A DNA stretch of 64,000 bases, from NCBI GenBank assembly GCA_032173965.1, contig CM063292.1:5284001-5348000 (forward strand). The letters run 5' to 3'. Below are positions 48,201 through 60,730 of the stretch, piece after piece (the first letter of the stretch is position 1; the number at the start of each line of letters is the position of its first letter). Both the position numbers and the translations under genes were made by a program. The notes beneath the pieces are model-generated. The model worked only from the letters and a program-made list of their open reading frames with translations. It was not told the DNA's origin and did not search any database. The stretch is from Sitta carolinensis. Taxonomy: Eukaryota; Chordata; Aves; Passeriformes; Sittidae.

Positions 48201-50592
48201 CTAATGATAAAAATAAAATGACGTACTTGGAAAATCTCTCGTATTACCTTGGCTTAGCCTGAGTAATTTATAGCAAAACTCCTGTCCCCAAATCTTGAAT
48301 TGGGAAAGAAAGTCCCAGACGGCAAAATTAGAGGCGTAGTTATAATTTATTTAACAAAGGAGTGACTTTTTGGAGGTAAAAAAGGAAATGCTTCAGATTT
48401 AAAGCATTAAAGTTGCCTGAAGCACAGAGTGAGTGAATTGATGATAATGTGGAACTCTGGGTTTGACTCTTCATGAATGTGTCCCTATTGCCAGAATTTC
48501 AGTTCCAATTCTGAAAGATGTTAACTATTGTTTGGAAAGGGATTAGACCTAATGAAAGCTTTTCTGCTGGTTTTGATACAGTATTGAAAAAACCCCAAAT
48601 GATAATAAGCTTTAACCAATGTATTTTCTAGTTCACTCTTGTAGTAGTAACACTGCTCACCCTAAAAACTGCAGGATGATCTGGGACTTCACCCAACTCA
48701 TGCTGAAGTCTTTCCACTCAAATAGAATCCTTGGTGAAAAAAATTAGATATGATTCCTCAGTAAATACAATGCATTGTCTGTGATGGGTCATGCAGTTAC
48801 CCTTGCATTTATTCCAAAGCCTGTGCAGGATGCTTAGGAGAACTGCACAGTATTACAGGCCTTTGTTTGAATTCAATCCTTTTTATTTTGCAGGGGTTTT
48901 TTTTTATACATAAAAGGAGGAGGAGGAAATTTATGAAAATGCAGACCGTGTCAACATAGTTCAATTTCTCAACTTGTCATCTTGTCTCAGTTCTAACTGG
49001 AAGAGCCTGAAGAAGGCCCTATGGCCAACTTGTCAGCTCTAATCTCCCCTTCTACTCTTAGCGGATATTTTATTAACACTTTTTAAGACTATTTTTTATT
49101 TGTTTTGCAGTCTACATGCTGAGGCAGCAGCCAGTTTGGTTTTCTTCATCTTTCTCTCTTGCTCTCTGCTGCCTGAAAGAGAGGTTGGCTCTTCTGCCAT
49201 CAGAGTCCACAAATCACAGCAAAAGGGATTGTTGCAGTTTTCATAAATGTGGTGTTACTTGAAAATTATAGACTGCAACTGCTTATTGCAGTTCTGTGCA
49301 ATGGCTGTAAATTGGGCCCTGTATCTTTCTGGTGACAGTCATTCCCGCAACAGGCCTTTTAGGAAATTGGAAGGGAAATTAAACAAGAGCAAGGGGTAGC
49401 CTTCCTTTTATCTTTGACATGCCTTCCTGAAATCCTTATCTATCATATTCAGGCAGAGATGCTGCTGAAATTGTGGTGGATTTAGATGTTGTCTGTCTCT
49501 GAAGCTACAGACTGCTGATCCTGCATGCTCTTTGAAGCAGGTCTGTTGACGGGGTCTAGATACACATAAATTTTATGAATGATGGACCATGATGACATGG
49601 CACCAGTGGAATATATTATTTCTCCATTTTCACTGTCCATTCATTTAAAAATCAGCTTTCTCAAAGCCATTTAAAAGGGTTAAACTGGACACACTGTGGC
49701 CACAATAGAGAACTCTTTGCAGAGAAGATTGAGTGGTCAGTTAAGGAAGGCTACATGGTGACTTTATTTCTCTAGCCCAGGAGATAAAGATGAGTGCACT
49801 GAAAGTTCTGTTGTTCCTCTTTTTTTTTCACAATCTGGACTGTGAATTGAGGCATGCAGGAATAAGCAAGCCTACCTGTTTTTCGCTCATTCCTTGCAGG
49901 ATGTGTGTGGAGGTGTGGCAGCTGGGATTGTCTCTCCTCCACTGGCCTAACTGCCTGAGCCAGCACAAAGGATGGTAGGTAGTGCATAAAAGACTAATAA
50001 AATCTGCTGTCATATATATATAATATATAATCTAATAACTATGTAATACCTCACAAGGAAGGAAACTGTAAATGCAAGGTGGTTTCTGAGGCTCAAAGCC
50101 TTCTTGAAGTGATGCATGTTACTCACTGCCCTGTTTGCTGGGATGTGCCTGGTCCTAATCCAGACCCGAAGTCCTGGCCTTCCTTCAAGTTTGGTTTGAT
50201 GGGAAGGGCTCCTCACCTAACCTCACCTTTCTCTTCACCACTGGGCTTGCCTGAAATGAACTCTGTGTTGACACTCGTGCAGGCAAAAAGTCTATGTCTG
50301 GAAAGAAAAGGCCTTTTTATATATGTTCTACAGAAGAAGAACACATGTTAATTCTGGCTATGGCAGATCCTCTAGGCCCACACCTCTGACACACCCAATA
50401 TAAAGATAGTTTAAACAAGCTCTTACCCTGGAGGGTGGGAGGGATGCTCAGTTTATCACCTCACCACACCCAGTCCCGGTTCCTCCAGGCCTGTTAGAAC
50501 AGCCGGGTTGGTTCCCTGTGTGCGGGAAGTGCTGAGGTTTGTGTCCCTCAGCAGTCACCTGCTCCTGGGTACCAGAGCAGAAAAGGGTCAGG
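48201..50592. other. No gene recognised; short AT microsatellite
   Basis: Average sequence. An imperfect (AT) run lies near 50013-50032. From about 50450 it becomes GC-richer towards the TATA-like site. No domain is found in the short open frames (49772-50013, 50010-50351). Confidence 0.5.
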
Positions 50593-50940
50593 TATAAAAA
50601 CTCCTCTTTGCACGGGCTGGGGAGAATCAGTCAGTGCTAGGAAATGATGGATTTACCAGCCTCACACATCTCAAACCAATGTGGCCTCAAGACACCTGTG
50701 CCTCTCCACGCTGCTGGTGCCAGTGGAGCTGTGGCTCACCTGAACCCAGCAGGACAAACCCCAGACACGCCTGCCGGGAGCTGGCACAGGCTGTGGCTCT
50801 TCTCACCCCTCTGCCAGGGCAAACCCTCCATTGCTCTCTGTGCCGTGTTTAAAGGACCATGGGCAAATTACAAGGCAGTTAAACCCAGTGATCTCTTTAT
50901 CTTTGCTATTAGTATTGCTTTCGATTATTCTGAATTATAG
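50593..50940 (+). promoter_or_regulatory. TATA-like site with a short open frame downstream
   Basis: TATAAAAA at 50593-50600 follows a GC-richer block, and TCAGTCAGT lies about 30 bases downstream at the place expected for a start of transcription. An open frame of 98 codons begins at 50644, just beyond it, and ends at 50940. Its protein is unrecognised and low in conserved features. The layout could be a TATA promoter of an unknown transcript or of an old retroviral LTR, but no LTR ends or polyadenylation signal frame it, and chance is quite possible. Confidence 0.2.
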
Positions 50941-53769
50941 ATGGCAAGAAACCAGATTTGCTTTTGATCTGTAATACCAAGTGTTTACTTTTCACTAAGC
51001 CCAAACAAGGAAAACCTGTAACTCTCTTTCACTTTTGTCTATCCCCTATTTGTTTTCATGTATGAGCACAGTGCTTCAATGTTCAGACTGTAGATGATGC
51101 CAAGGAAAATTGAAGTCACAACCAAGAAGCTGCTTTCACTGGAATTTAGAAAAATAAATACAGAGAGCTTTCTGTTCTCATTTTATTTCATTTTCAATAA
51201 ATCTAAATTTTGGGTCAACTTAACCTGACAGTGTTTATCTAAATAAAAATGCAGTGGTTATGGGAATGAGAGTTGGCTGTAAATCATCGGAAGAGGAGAC
51301 TTTGATTAGTGTTTGGCTAGGAAGAAGGCAAGTGTCTAAAGCAAGAGGATTTGAAGACCTTGCCATGTTCCACTGAAGTGGGTATAAATTTTATCAGTAG
51401 CTTTGAAGCAAGTAGAATCAGACTCTAAATTAGTGATTCTGCATTACTTAATAACTCTTACTCAAATCTAGTGCTTCTGGCTAACTTCAGTTTTTAGCTG
51501 GAGAGCTAGCTGGAGGGGCTATTTGGAGTTGCCTTAAACCTATATGCTACTAAATGATTTACTGGTTATTTAGATACCTATAATCCTGGAATTAGACCTA
51601 CTGGGATATAAATCCCTGAAGCCCACAAGCAGTTAAATAATGACTAAACGGAAAAAGAAAAACCTATCTAATCCTTTCCTTGCTAAGGTATATAATAACA
51701 CAAAATTGGAAAAATCCATCTTCCATATCAAATAGAATGATTACAAATGAAGGCAAGAGCATTATCCAAAAATATTGGAAGCTGGAGGTGTACTGTGATC
51801 AAATAGAACAACAAACAATTCCTGAAAGAAAGGGAACCTACATAAATATTTATGTATGTGTTTTACAGGGTCTGCACTGACACCAAGTTCCTTCTGTACA
51901 TGCTTTTATCAAAATTCTTAGCCAACTGAATTCCATACATTTAATGCAAAGTTTTCCTTCTTCTTTGCCAGGAGGGCATATCCAAAGCTCTCATAAGGAG
52001 ACTGAAACCATGGGCTGGATTTGCTAAGGGCCGTGAAACTTTTTCTGCCTTATTGGGAGTAAATATGGACTAGATTGCTGAGATGGAATTTTAGCCTGCT
52101 GTAGACAGGAGAAAGCTGCCTTAGGACTTCTGTGGCCCAGGAACCAGGCCCTGTGAGAGTCCTTGCTCCATGTTTTCCACTCCATATGGATTGGTAATAC
52201 AGTTCTCATTGCAGACAGCCAAACTCAGGAACAACATCCACAGTTACGGCTGCATTGTGCTGGAAAAAATGGTTGGATGGACCTTGGCTTGGTTCAGTGC
52301 TAATCCAAAATACTGCACAATGATGAAGAAATGAGGAAAGTAGGTTTAAGCTTGTAGAATGGTGCTTTGCTCAGCTGTTGCTGAGGGGGCCCAGCACTGT
52401 TCATTTGATGGAGAGTGAGGCTGCATACACGGCAGCGTCTCTTCAGTTGGGGGTTATTGTGTGACTGCAGGGATCCTGTGGGAAAGGGAGTTACACACTT
52501 CCATCCTCATTCCCAAGGTGTTCCTGGAAGAGCCAACTGCTGAACTGACTGTGGTGCTTCCAGAAACTTGTCTGGTCATTCTGAAATTGATTTCACAAAT
52601 ATTTTCATGCGTGCCAGGTGGGCTGATGAGGACGAGGTGAACTCTAAGAAGAATTGATTCTACTCTTGTTCTGCTACAGAACCTCATCACCTTAATATTG
52701 CAGAAGTTCATCTGTGTCCTGCAGTGTAGATGCTAAGAAATGAGGAGCAATTCCCTCAATAAGGTGACATACATGTGACTAATGACAAATACTGCAGGGT
52801 CTGACCTGCACCTCTTCTGTATAAATGTAATTTTGTACAAATAGTCACATTCATGTGCAACCACTGGATGTATTACTTTGATCATTTGGCAAAATGAGCA
52901 GAGGCAGGTAATTAGTTTTGGTTATTAGGTGCTTGTCCAGTAGTCACAAGTAGGAGTGGATCATGGTTACTCTGCCTCTGGGGCTATTTATTTGCATAAT
53001 TTCCTTTGTTTGGTAACAATGTGCAATCCAGACGTTGGGGAAGAGTCATATAATCCCTTTCTGGTGGAATCTGTGTGTTTACTAATACCCATGTACAGTT
53101 TGTGTGAATGTGCTTGTGGCCATTCTCTGCTGTGTTCCCATGCAGGAGGACCAGTGGGCACCTGCCCATTTCAGGAGGGAGCAGGAGGCCTTGGCCAAAT
53201 GTGGTGTGTTGGAATCATGTGTTTCCCAAACTGCTGCAAATCTCAAGGCAATTTTCTGTGCTATGCCCTCCAACATATGATTTATGCTAGTGAGTTGTGG
53301 AGTCAGTGCTTCCCTTGGTGGATTTTATTCTACAATGGGAGTTATTGAAATGGAGAAGTGACAGAGGTCCCAGACCAAAGTTTCTCACATGCAGCACTGC
53401 CTGTCCTCCTCCCCTGGCTCCTCAGCATCAGGCATTAGGGACTGGCTGTTTGATGAGCCTCAGGATACTTAGCAAAGCCACCAGCTCTTCTGAAACTTAC
53501 TACTAGGTCTAGAGAGGTTTGTTTTGTACCTCCTTAGAGGTTTGTTTTTTCTTGGAGATGCACACTTGAAGAGCTCCTCCAAAAATTCCACTGAGAGCAG
53601 AAACAGATAAATGTTAAGCTTCCTTTGCATTCCACAAGAGGTCCCAGCTGGTCTTTCTCTTCCAGCAGTAAACCTGGGGCAGACGGCAATGCTTTTTATT
53701 TCCTCTCACACTCTGCAAAACAAAACCTTGATAAGGTTTGACACACTTGTTATTCTCCATGTGTAGTTT
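50941..53769. other. No gene recognised
   Basis: Average AT-leaning sequence. Open frames at 52454-52711 and 52956-53506 overlap on both strands and have no domain. No repeat family is recognised. Confidence 0.5.
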
Positions 53770-53783
53770 GGGGGGGGGGGGGG
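53770..53783 (+). repeat. Poly(G) run of 14
   Basis: Fourteen G followed by T and GGG. It can form G-quadruplex structures, and its length is uncertain in most sequencing methods. Confidence 0.85.
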
Positions 53784-53914
53784 TGGGATTCCCTAAAAAT
53801 CTCTATGGATGTAGTTACCTGAGGCACTCTAAACACTTTGGGTGAAATTCTATTCAAAGTTTTATCACAGGGCTTTGCATGTGGATGAATTTTGACCATA
53901 GTTTCTATTTCACC
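53784..53914. other. No feature recognised
   Basis: Short spacer between the G run and an old LINE fragment, with nothing recognisable in it. Confidence 0.4.
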
Positions 53915-54110
53915 TGATTTTTAAGGCCAGCAAGAACCATTATGATCATCTTGGCTGAGTCCCATAAGCCAGAGGGTTTTGCTTAGTGATTGCTGTGTGG
54001 AGCTTGTGGTAGTGTTTGTGCACATAGTTTAGAAAGGCATTCAATCTTGATTTAAAAATTCAAGTGACAGGGTGTTTGTCCTGGATAGTTTACTACCTAC
54101 CTTGGCTTGT
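53915..54110 (-). mobile_element. Ancient CR1/L3-like LINE 3'-end fragment, antisense
   Basis: 'aaggccagcaagaaccatta' and 'tatgatcatctt' start the match, and 'tttagaaaggcattcaatct' with 'tgatttaaaaattcaagtg' ends it. From memory of sauropsid genomes, the same order (aaggccagaagggaccattatgatcatct, with later 'tttagaaagacatccaatcttgat') occurs in an old repeat 3' end of turtles and crocodilians, seen here in the reverse orientation. The middle is eroded. Family naming is tentative. Confidence 0.55.
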
Positions 54111-57100
54111 TCTTGTGGATCAATTGTCTGGGTCACAAAATTTAGGCTGTACAAGAAAAGGAAGCAAAATGTAGTGGTGTCTCCCTTCACAACCTAAGCC
54201 TCAGATGAGACTAAAAATTGAGTATATTGAGATTTGATTTTTACAAATCTGTACACAAGTAGTTTCAGAATGTCACAGAAATGCGCATTAAAAAAAGACT
54301 CCTGAAGAGCTGAAGTATTTTTAAAAAAAATATATGTAGTGAGCATCCCTATATGTTTTAAACACCATTATTTATGGCAGCTGAAATGTTTATTTACATA
54401 CTTGGAGGCTTAATTGTGGGAGATAGAGAGGTTGGAGAAAGAAAAAAGATGCTGTTCGACAGGCCAACAGAGAACTAAGAGTGGTCAATTTGCTTTCAAA
54501 GAGAAAAATACATGTTGCATGTGCTGAAAAATATTCTGGACCTTTTTTGATTGGGCTGCAGTCAAACTCTGCCTGATTGGACCTGTAGCCTTGTGTTCCA
54601 GTCCAGCCCCTGTGAGCTTGTCCGGCAAGTTTGCTGAGTTCACTGCATTCACTTCTGTGTTGGTAAATGGGGTCCCAATATTCAGATTTCTTGCCTCACC
54701 CTGAGCTTGTTTGCTCAGTGTAGGAGCACAGGGCACGAGCTGCACAGGGCTGACCCCAACTTGGCAAGTGTTTTGGCAAGGAGCAGCTGCAGGCAACGCC
54801 ACCTTTTGCCTTCCTTGTTAAGTTGGACCATTGCAGGAGCATTTTCTTTGGCATCAGGGAATGCTGAGGTTCCTTGAGAAACGTTCTGGCTCTGAGCCAT
54901 GAGAACACTGCTATGAGAGGCAAGGACAAACAGAGGACAGGGTACCAAAAAGTTATTTAACATTAGACAAGTCCAGGTTAAGGTCCTGTGATAATGAAAT
55001 AAGGGTTGTTCATAGGAGCAATCATTTTCTTGGTTGTTTTTTTTTTGGTTTTGGTTTTTGTTTGGGTATGGTTTTTCTCTTGTGTGTGAGGGTTTGTTTG
55101 TTTGTTTGTGGTTTTTAGTGTTTTTCTTTCATGCTCTGTAAATGTCTTATCAAAGTTCAGAAAGGAAGTCTCTGCTATCAAGCATGGGGAAGCAAATTTT
55201 ATCGACGGAAGGCCAAGTTAATAAATAGTTGCCTATTATTGCCTATTTATTTAAGACTTTGCTTGTGGATGAGAAGAATAATTGCATCAACAGTTGATTA
55301 ATCTTTAATATCTATGACAGCCATTCCACTGGGCACTTGTAAATGGGGTAACTGGTGTAGAACTGGCTGGGTGCTGTTTGACTTCAATAAACCTTAAGGA
55401 ACAAGGAGGTGGTCAGGAGCACAAGGGGCTTCTGCACGTGCTGCTACTGCCTCTCCTCTGCTTTTTTAGTCCAGATTTTACTAGATGAAAATTACTTTCA
55501 TACTGAAAAATGGAAGACCTTTGACTATCCAAACTTAACTGAATTCAAGTGCTTCATTGTCAATAAGGGAAAGATTTCATCTTTCCCAGGTTTATCAATC
55601 ACCTAAATAGCCAATCTTTCAACATTTAACTGATATTTGGACTATAATGTTTCTATGTCTTTAATGAAGAGCATTTTTACATAAAGTACTTGTTTTTAAA
55701 ATGTTTTCATTTACTAATACAGTTTTCTTTATACTTACATGAAAAAAATATCTGAATCACCAAATGATGCTAGGTAATTTTTAAGTATATGTAAATGTCA
55801 CTATAGTACATACATACAAAAGTACACAATGAAGTCTCTAGGAGAGTGAAACATTAACCACAGCAGAGTGGTAAGAACGAGAACAGTACTCTTCATGTGG
55901 AAATGAGAAATCAGAGGGAAAAACCCTTCTTCTCTGCATTTAATTTCAGGGGGATGTCTGTCCCAGCTGATGTAGGAAGGGGGTTTCGCTGCCTCGCCCA
56001 GCGTTCACTGCTGGCAAAGCTGTGCTCACAGCCCCCAGCAGAAGTGCCACTGTGGGCAGTGACAGTGCTGGGAACGTGTCTGAGCTGCACGAGCTGCAGC
56101 TCCTCTGACCCATTCACAGCACAGCCAGTGAGAACTTTCTCAAGGCTCCAATTATTTCCATCTGATGAGGGAGGGATGCGTCTGACACAGGTGTCTGTTG
56201 GCCTTTTCAACTCTGAGTGGCCTCTCTCCAACTGGCTCAGTGATGGGACTATTCACAGAGGAAAGGGGAAATGTCCCTGCCTGCACACTTCCTTTCAGAG
56301 CAAATCTTTGTGCTGTGAAGAGCCTAAGATTTTTCAGCACGCTTTGGATTGGTTTTTTAGAGAAAAGGTGTGTTGCAGGTATTTGCTTCCCATTTTATCT
56401 CAAACAGTCTGGAAGAGATGGTTACCATATCCTCTGAACTCTTAACTCAGTACTCCCAAAGAAATGTCCTCTCTTTTTAAAATTTTAAACTGAAGAGAAC
56501 CCAGAATGCTCTAGCTTTGCTTCTCAAGTTTTGCCCTTTCATTTCTTTTTTTTTCCTAACAGGCAGAAGCCTTAAGCACAGGTGGCTGCTGTGGTTTTTA
56601 TTTCTGATGATAGCTATTGACCTGCCAACTGGGTATTCTCTTGGTAATAGTAAAGAGGTTCCTAATGGCTAAACTTTCTTCCATTTAAATTCTGTAGTCC
56701 AAAAATAATCTAGTTTTTTATTAACTAGGGAACATATTATTAAACACATACATCATTTTTACCAGACTGTACTTCTGTAGACCTAAGGAGTTTTAAGTCA
56801 ATGTTTTAGGGTTTTGTTGTTTTGATTTTTTTTTCTTTAATTTTGGGGTAGGCCACCAAACAATGGAAATTAAAAAGTGAGTTTAGTGATTTGTGTGTAA
56901 GTAGGAGGCCTGGGAGCTAGAAGTTATACACAATTTTGACAATGTGTTTGAAACTATGTGAGAAGGAGTATCTGTCTGATGACTAGCACACTCCTTGCTG
57001 GTTATGACAGACTCAGAATCAATAGGAGTTTTCAAGGAGTGTACTTCTCTGGATTATCTTGTTTTATATGAGTTAGGACACTTAGATTTTTTTGTTTTGT

Positions 57101-58679
57101 TTTGGTTTTTTACATAACTTTTTTAAATTGTAAAAATCCATTATACTTTCTCAGCTGTTAAAAAAGGCGAGACCTTCCTGACATCAGTTGGATGACCTCT
57201 TGAGTTAACTGATTATGAAAATATCAGAGCTTTCTTATGCTAATGTGGTGTGGTACAGCCAAACCATATGGAATTTCTATCTCAGTCAGTACACGGGAAA
57301 ATGAGATTATTTACTCCAGGATATGGTAATGCTCTCCTTGACTCTCTGAGTCTTTGTGAATGAGTGTGAGTGCTCAGGGGATTGACAGGAATTGACAGGC
57401 TGCTGTCACAGGCTCGGCCCATGTGCAATCCAGCAGCCTCTGGTCAAGCTCTTGCACACGCTGCTCTGCCAAAGGACTTCAGCCTTCACCTGCAGCATCC
57501 TTGTTTTTCCATTACTAAGATTTCCCAAACATACAGAGCCAAAGGGACATATTAACACATGCCTGCATGCCAGAAGGCACAGCATGTCTCTGTGACCAGG
57601 AAACACGCTCGTGATTTAACAATGGATGGAGCTCTCTGCATTTGTTTTTCACCTGAGTTATCTTGGCCACCTTACTTGTATCATTTAGGTCACCTAATAT
57701 ATTATGTAAGTGAACTGTATCTGGCCAGCATGTCCAAATTTCCCTTTCCCACAATAATGGGAAAAGACAGCTTTAGTTTTCCTCTTCTTGCCTCATTTGT
57801 ATGTCTCATGGGTACAGTCCTGTCCTATTGTGCTCTTCCAGAAAAGTCTGTGAGTTCAGCATTGATGTTCCAAATCATCTGGACATCCATTTTTGCTAAA
57901 AAGCCATGTGTTACTACAATCAGTGTCTTTTACCATTGGCATGGCTGCTGCTTCTCTTCAGCAAAACTGTAATTTCCTATTTTTTTTCCCAAAATATATT
58001 CCTAATCCACCTTAAAGGATATGTATTTTTATGCTTTTCTACCTATCCAAACTAAAAAAAAAAAATCAAAATAGCATTTTCTGGATTGCTCATTTCTTGA
58101 AACAATCCATGACCACAAATGGGTAGTCTCAATGGAGAAGAAGGCAGAAGGCTCCAGAGGAGATAGTGCTAAATGGCATAAAGATCAAGTGGCCTAATCT
58201 AGAAATGTGGTCTAGGCCAAATTGTGTTTGTGTAGGTTTTTTATTTATCTGGTAATTATTAGTGAGAGAAGACTGATTACTCTAAAATATTTCCTTATTT
58301 TTCTGGATAATTATAAAGTATTTGGAAATTTTCCATGTTCTTTTTCAAGAGATGTTTTTGAAAATCATAATGTTGTAGTCATTTGTGATGTACACCCCTC
58401 TCTCAAGACGTATTAATGTTAAAAAGTGTATTTCTGTTTTTTAGTATAAACACAATCTTCTAAATCCACATGAGCTTTTCTCTTGAATAATGGAAACTGA
58501 ACCCAATGGGAAGAAGTAGTAGAGAGAGAAAACATGGACATAATTGGTTTAGGGGTGGAAGAGCAGTGCCAGAGAAGGGGCTGCTGCAGAAACCTCTCCC
58601 TAGCCAGGTGTCCCTGTAGCAGGGCTCTTCCTCCTGGGGCCATCCTCCACATAACAGTTTTTCACTGCTTCTCTTGCAG
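54111..58679. other. No gene seen; T/G-rich tract and a GC-rich open patch
   Basis: A T/G-rich low-complexity tract with (TTTG) units lies at about 55032-55112. At 55897-56445 a plus-strand frame stays open for 182 codons in a GC-richer patch, preceded by a T-rich acceptor-like TTTCAG. The protein has no recognisable domain, and opposite-strand frames overlap it, so I do not call a gene. Poly(A) and poly(T) runs occur near 56826 and 58051. Confidence 0.5.
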
Positions 58680-58898
58680 GGGTCGTGCTGGGGGGTCCCT
58701 CACAGCTGACTTGAGGAGAGCAAACGCAGTGCTGAGTGCGTGGCTTCCACCTTTGCACTCGGTGTGGAATTTGGGAGCTCTGTGGGGCACCCGGTGCTGC
58801 TCGTTAGCCTGGCCTCACATCTCAGCAGCAGCCTGGCCAAACCTCTGCTCTTCCTGCCTCTGCCGTGCCCCAGACACCACAGGCACAAGTGATTTTGG
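58680..58898 (+). other. Exon-like segment of unknown transcript
   Basis: A pyrimidine-rich stretch 'tttttcactgcttctcttgc' ends in AG at 58678-58679. A perfect GTAAGT donor is at 58899-58904, so a 219-base exon is bracketed. It is GC-richer than its surroundings and one frame is open through all 73 codons, keeping phase. The peptide is rich in Cys, Trp, Ser, Ala and Leu and has no family I recognise, which would better suit a non-coding or lineage-specific exon than a conserved gene. Good splice sites also occur by chance in introns. Confidence 0.3.
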
Positions 58899-59199
58899 GT
58901 AAGTCTGTACTGAAGTTTGATTTAATAAATCCGTCTAATAAGTGCAACAAAGGAACAGAACAGGTCCCTTTGGTGGCTGAGCCAGCTTAAATGAGCAGAA
59001 TGCTTCCTAATTAACAATCCAGTGGTTCACTTCACATGCTTGGCTTTCTATAAAGTGAAAAATGCCTTTAAAGCATTCAAAGGCATCTTTGTGTTAAAGG
59101 AGCAGAGAAATGCTGCTCCATCCACTGACCACCACCACTGATCCTAAGGCCACGCAGCCCCAGGTCACTCTGGCAAAATGGTTGCCAATATTTTCTCAG
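58899..59199. other. No gene recognised
   Basis: Average sequence between the exon-like segment and the next candidate regulatory block. Nothing is recognised. Confidence 0.45.
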
Positions 59200-59720
59200 C
59201 AAACTCTCTATTGATTGCATAAATACAGTACAGTACCCATGAGGTAGTGTTGACCTGTCACATAGTAAAGATGTGGCAAGCCCCATAATTCATTACCAGT
59301 TGGAAATAGAACATCATTGGAGAGATAAGGATAACAATGACTTTCCATCCAATGATAAATTACTAGCAGCTGCATTATTTTCCCTCACTTATATATGGCT
59401 CTCTTTATTGAATTTAGCTTGAGATAAATAAATGATCTGCCAGGAGCCTGGTTAATATTACTTCTCTGGGACCCATTTCAGGCCCAACTAGGCTTTTGCT
59501 GATAATATCTTTAAGCTTTTCAGTAGGGAGAGACATAACATTTGTTTCTGACAAGAACCCTATGTCGCCTTATCTGTTTCATTTGAGAGGCCGTCGACCT
59601 CAGCTTCTTTAGTTAAAATGAGAGCTTTACTGTAGAGGCTAAGTTCTTGAACTTGACTCTCTTCTTACAATGAGATTATATGTCCTGGTTGTAAATTTGA
59701 AGCCACACATGATATACAGT
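59200..59720. promoter_or_regulatory. Candidate conserved non-coding element
   Basis: A 500-base repeat-free block without long open frames has many regulatory-type cores: ATTGATTGCATAAAT near 59210, CATAATTCATTACC near 59284, GAGATAAGGATAACAATG near 59322, GCTTGAGATAAATAAATG near 59418 and TTATCTGTTTCATTTG near 59570. Complex, evenly mixed sequence over this length suggests selective constraint, but I cannot measure it. Confidence 0.3.
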
Positions 59721-60607
59721 TATTCTTAGCATTTCCTGTTGATCACAGGGTGATATTGATTGGCCCTGCACTTTTGAATCTCTCTCTGATTTGTTTGGAA
59801 AGGAATTCCACCTCTTTATTACTATTATTTTTCACCCCACAATAGTATGTGTGCTTGTTGATGCACACTCATATTTAACTTCAGGAATTTGTTCCATTTG
59901 CAAATGACAGTGGGGTTTTTTTCACAAGCTCTCCCTCCTCCTTCCACCTTAGTAAAGACATCTTAACAAACATATCCACTTGGTTAAAAATAAAAAAAGC
60001 CATTCTAAGAACAAAAAATTAACTCCTTCTGTGAATCAAGGTGCCAAAAAAGGCAGTTGAAGCCTCACAATTCTTTTTATTACTGTTAATAATTCTGATA
60101 TTGTTTCAGTGATCCTGGCTTTGCAGGTTCCATTGGAAAATTTGAAGGAGGGAGGGGATGGAGTGGAGGTGTGAGGCAGAAAGCATGATCAGCCTGCACT
60201 GCACTCCTCCAGTTACTGTTTGGATACTTCCATTGTGGTATTTTTGTTATTTCTGGGAAGCTCTATCATCAGGTTTTAGATTAAAATCGGACAGCTGCCA
60301 TTTTTCATCCAGCGTGAATTAGAGGAAATTAAACCAAACCACTTCTGATAAATCCTCTCATAAATAAACTGGCTGGAGGTGTTAGATATAAGTCCAGCCA
60401 CAGTTTGATTCACATTGTAGTGAACAAAGAACAAGTTCTGTCTATTTTAATGCTCCGTCATCATTATTGTTATTTATACTACAGGAATGCCTGAAGGCTC
60501 CAGCTGAGTTTGGAGACCCCATGTGCTAAGTGCATAATCAGACTTGCCTGGAAGGGCTTGCAATAGGAATAAGATAGAAAAAAAGGGAAGAAAAACTTTT
60601 ATGCTTT
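59721..60607. other. No gene recognised
   Basis: AT-leaning sequence with a weak T-rich tract. Nothing is seen apart from the MIR remnant that follows. Confidence 0.5.
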
Positions 60608-60730
60608 CCTGTACCTTTTACTTTACGGTCAGGAAACTGAGGCTCAAGGAAGGAAAGCGAGGAAAATCTTTGGCAAGGTTGGCAACTTCTACAAGATCTT
60701 CTGAGCTTCTGCCAAGTGCCTTGATGTAAG
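60608..60730 (-). mobile_element. MIR-type SINE remnant, antisense
   Basis: 'cttttactttacggtcagga' followed by 'aactgaggctcaaggaagga' is the antisense MIR core (family form: cattttacaggtgaggaaactgaggctcaagga). It continues with 'ttggcaaggttggcaacttc' in place of 'cttgcccaaggtcacacagc' and ends near 'gatcttctgagcttctgcc'. The copy is diverged. A plus-strand open frame over it (60544-60729) is a shadow. Confidence 0.68.

Noticed and set aside
55897..56445. 182-codon plus-strand open frame after a T-rich TTTCAG
   Set aside because: No recognisable domain, overlapping minus-strand open frames, GC-richer local composition, and no matching donor at a sensible phase. I could not separate it from chance.
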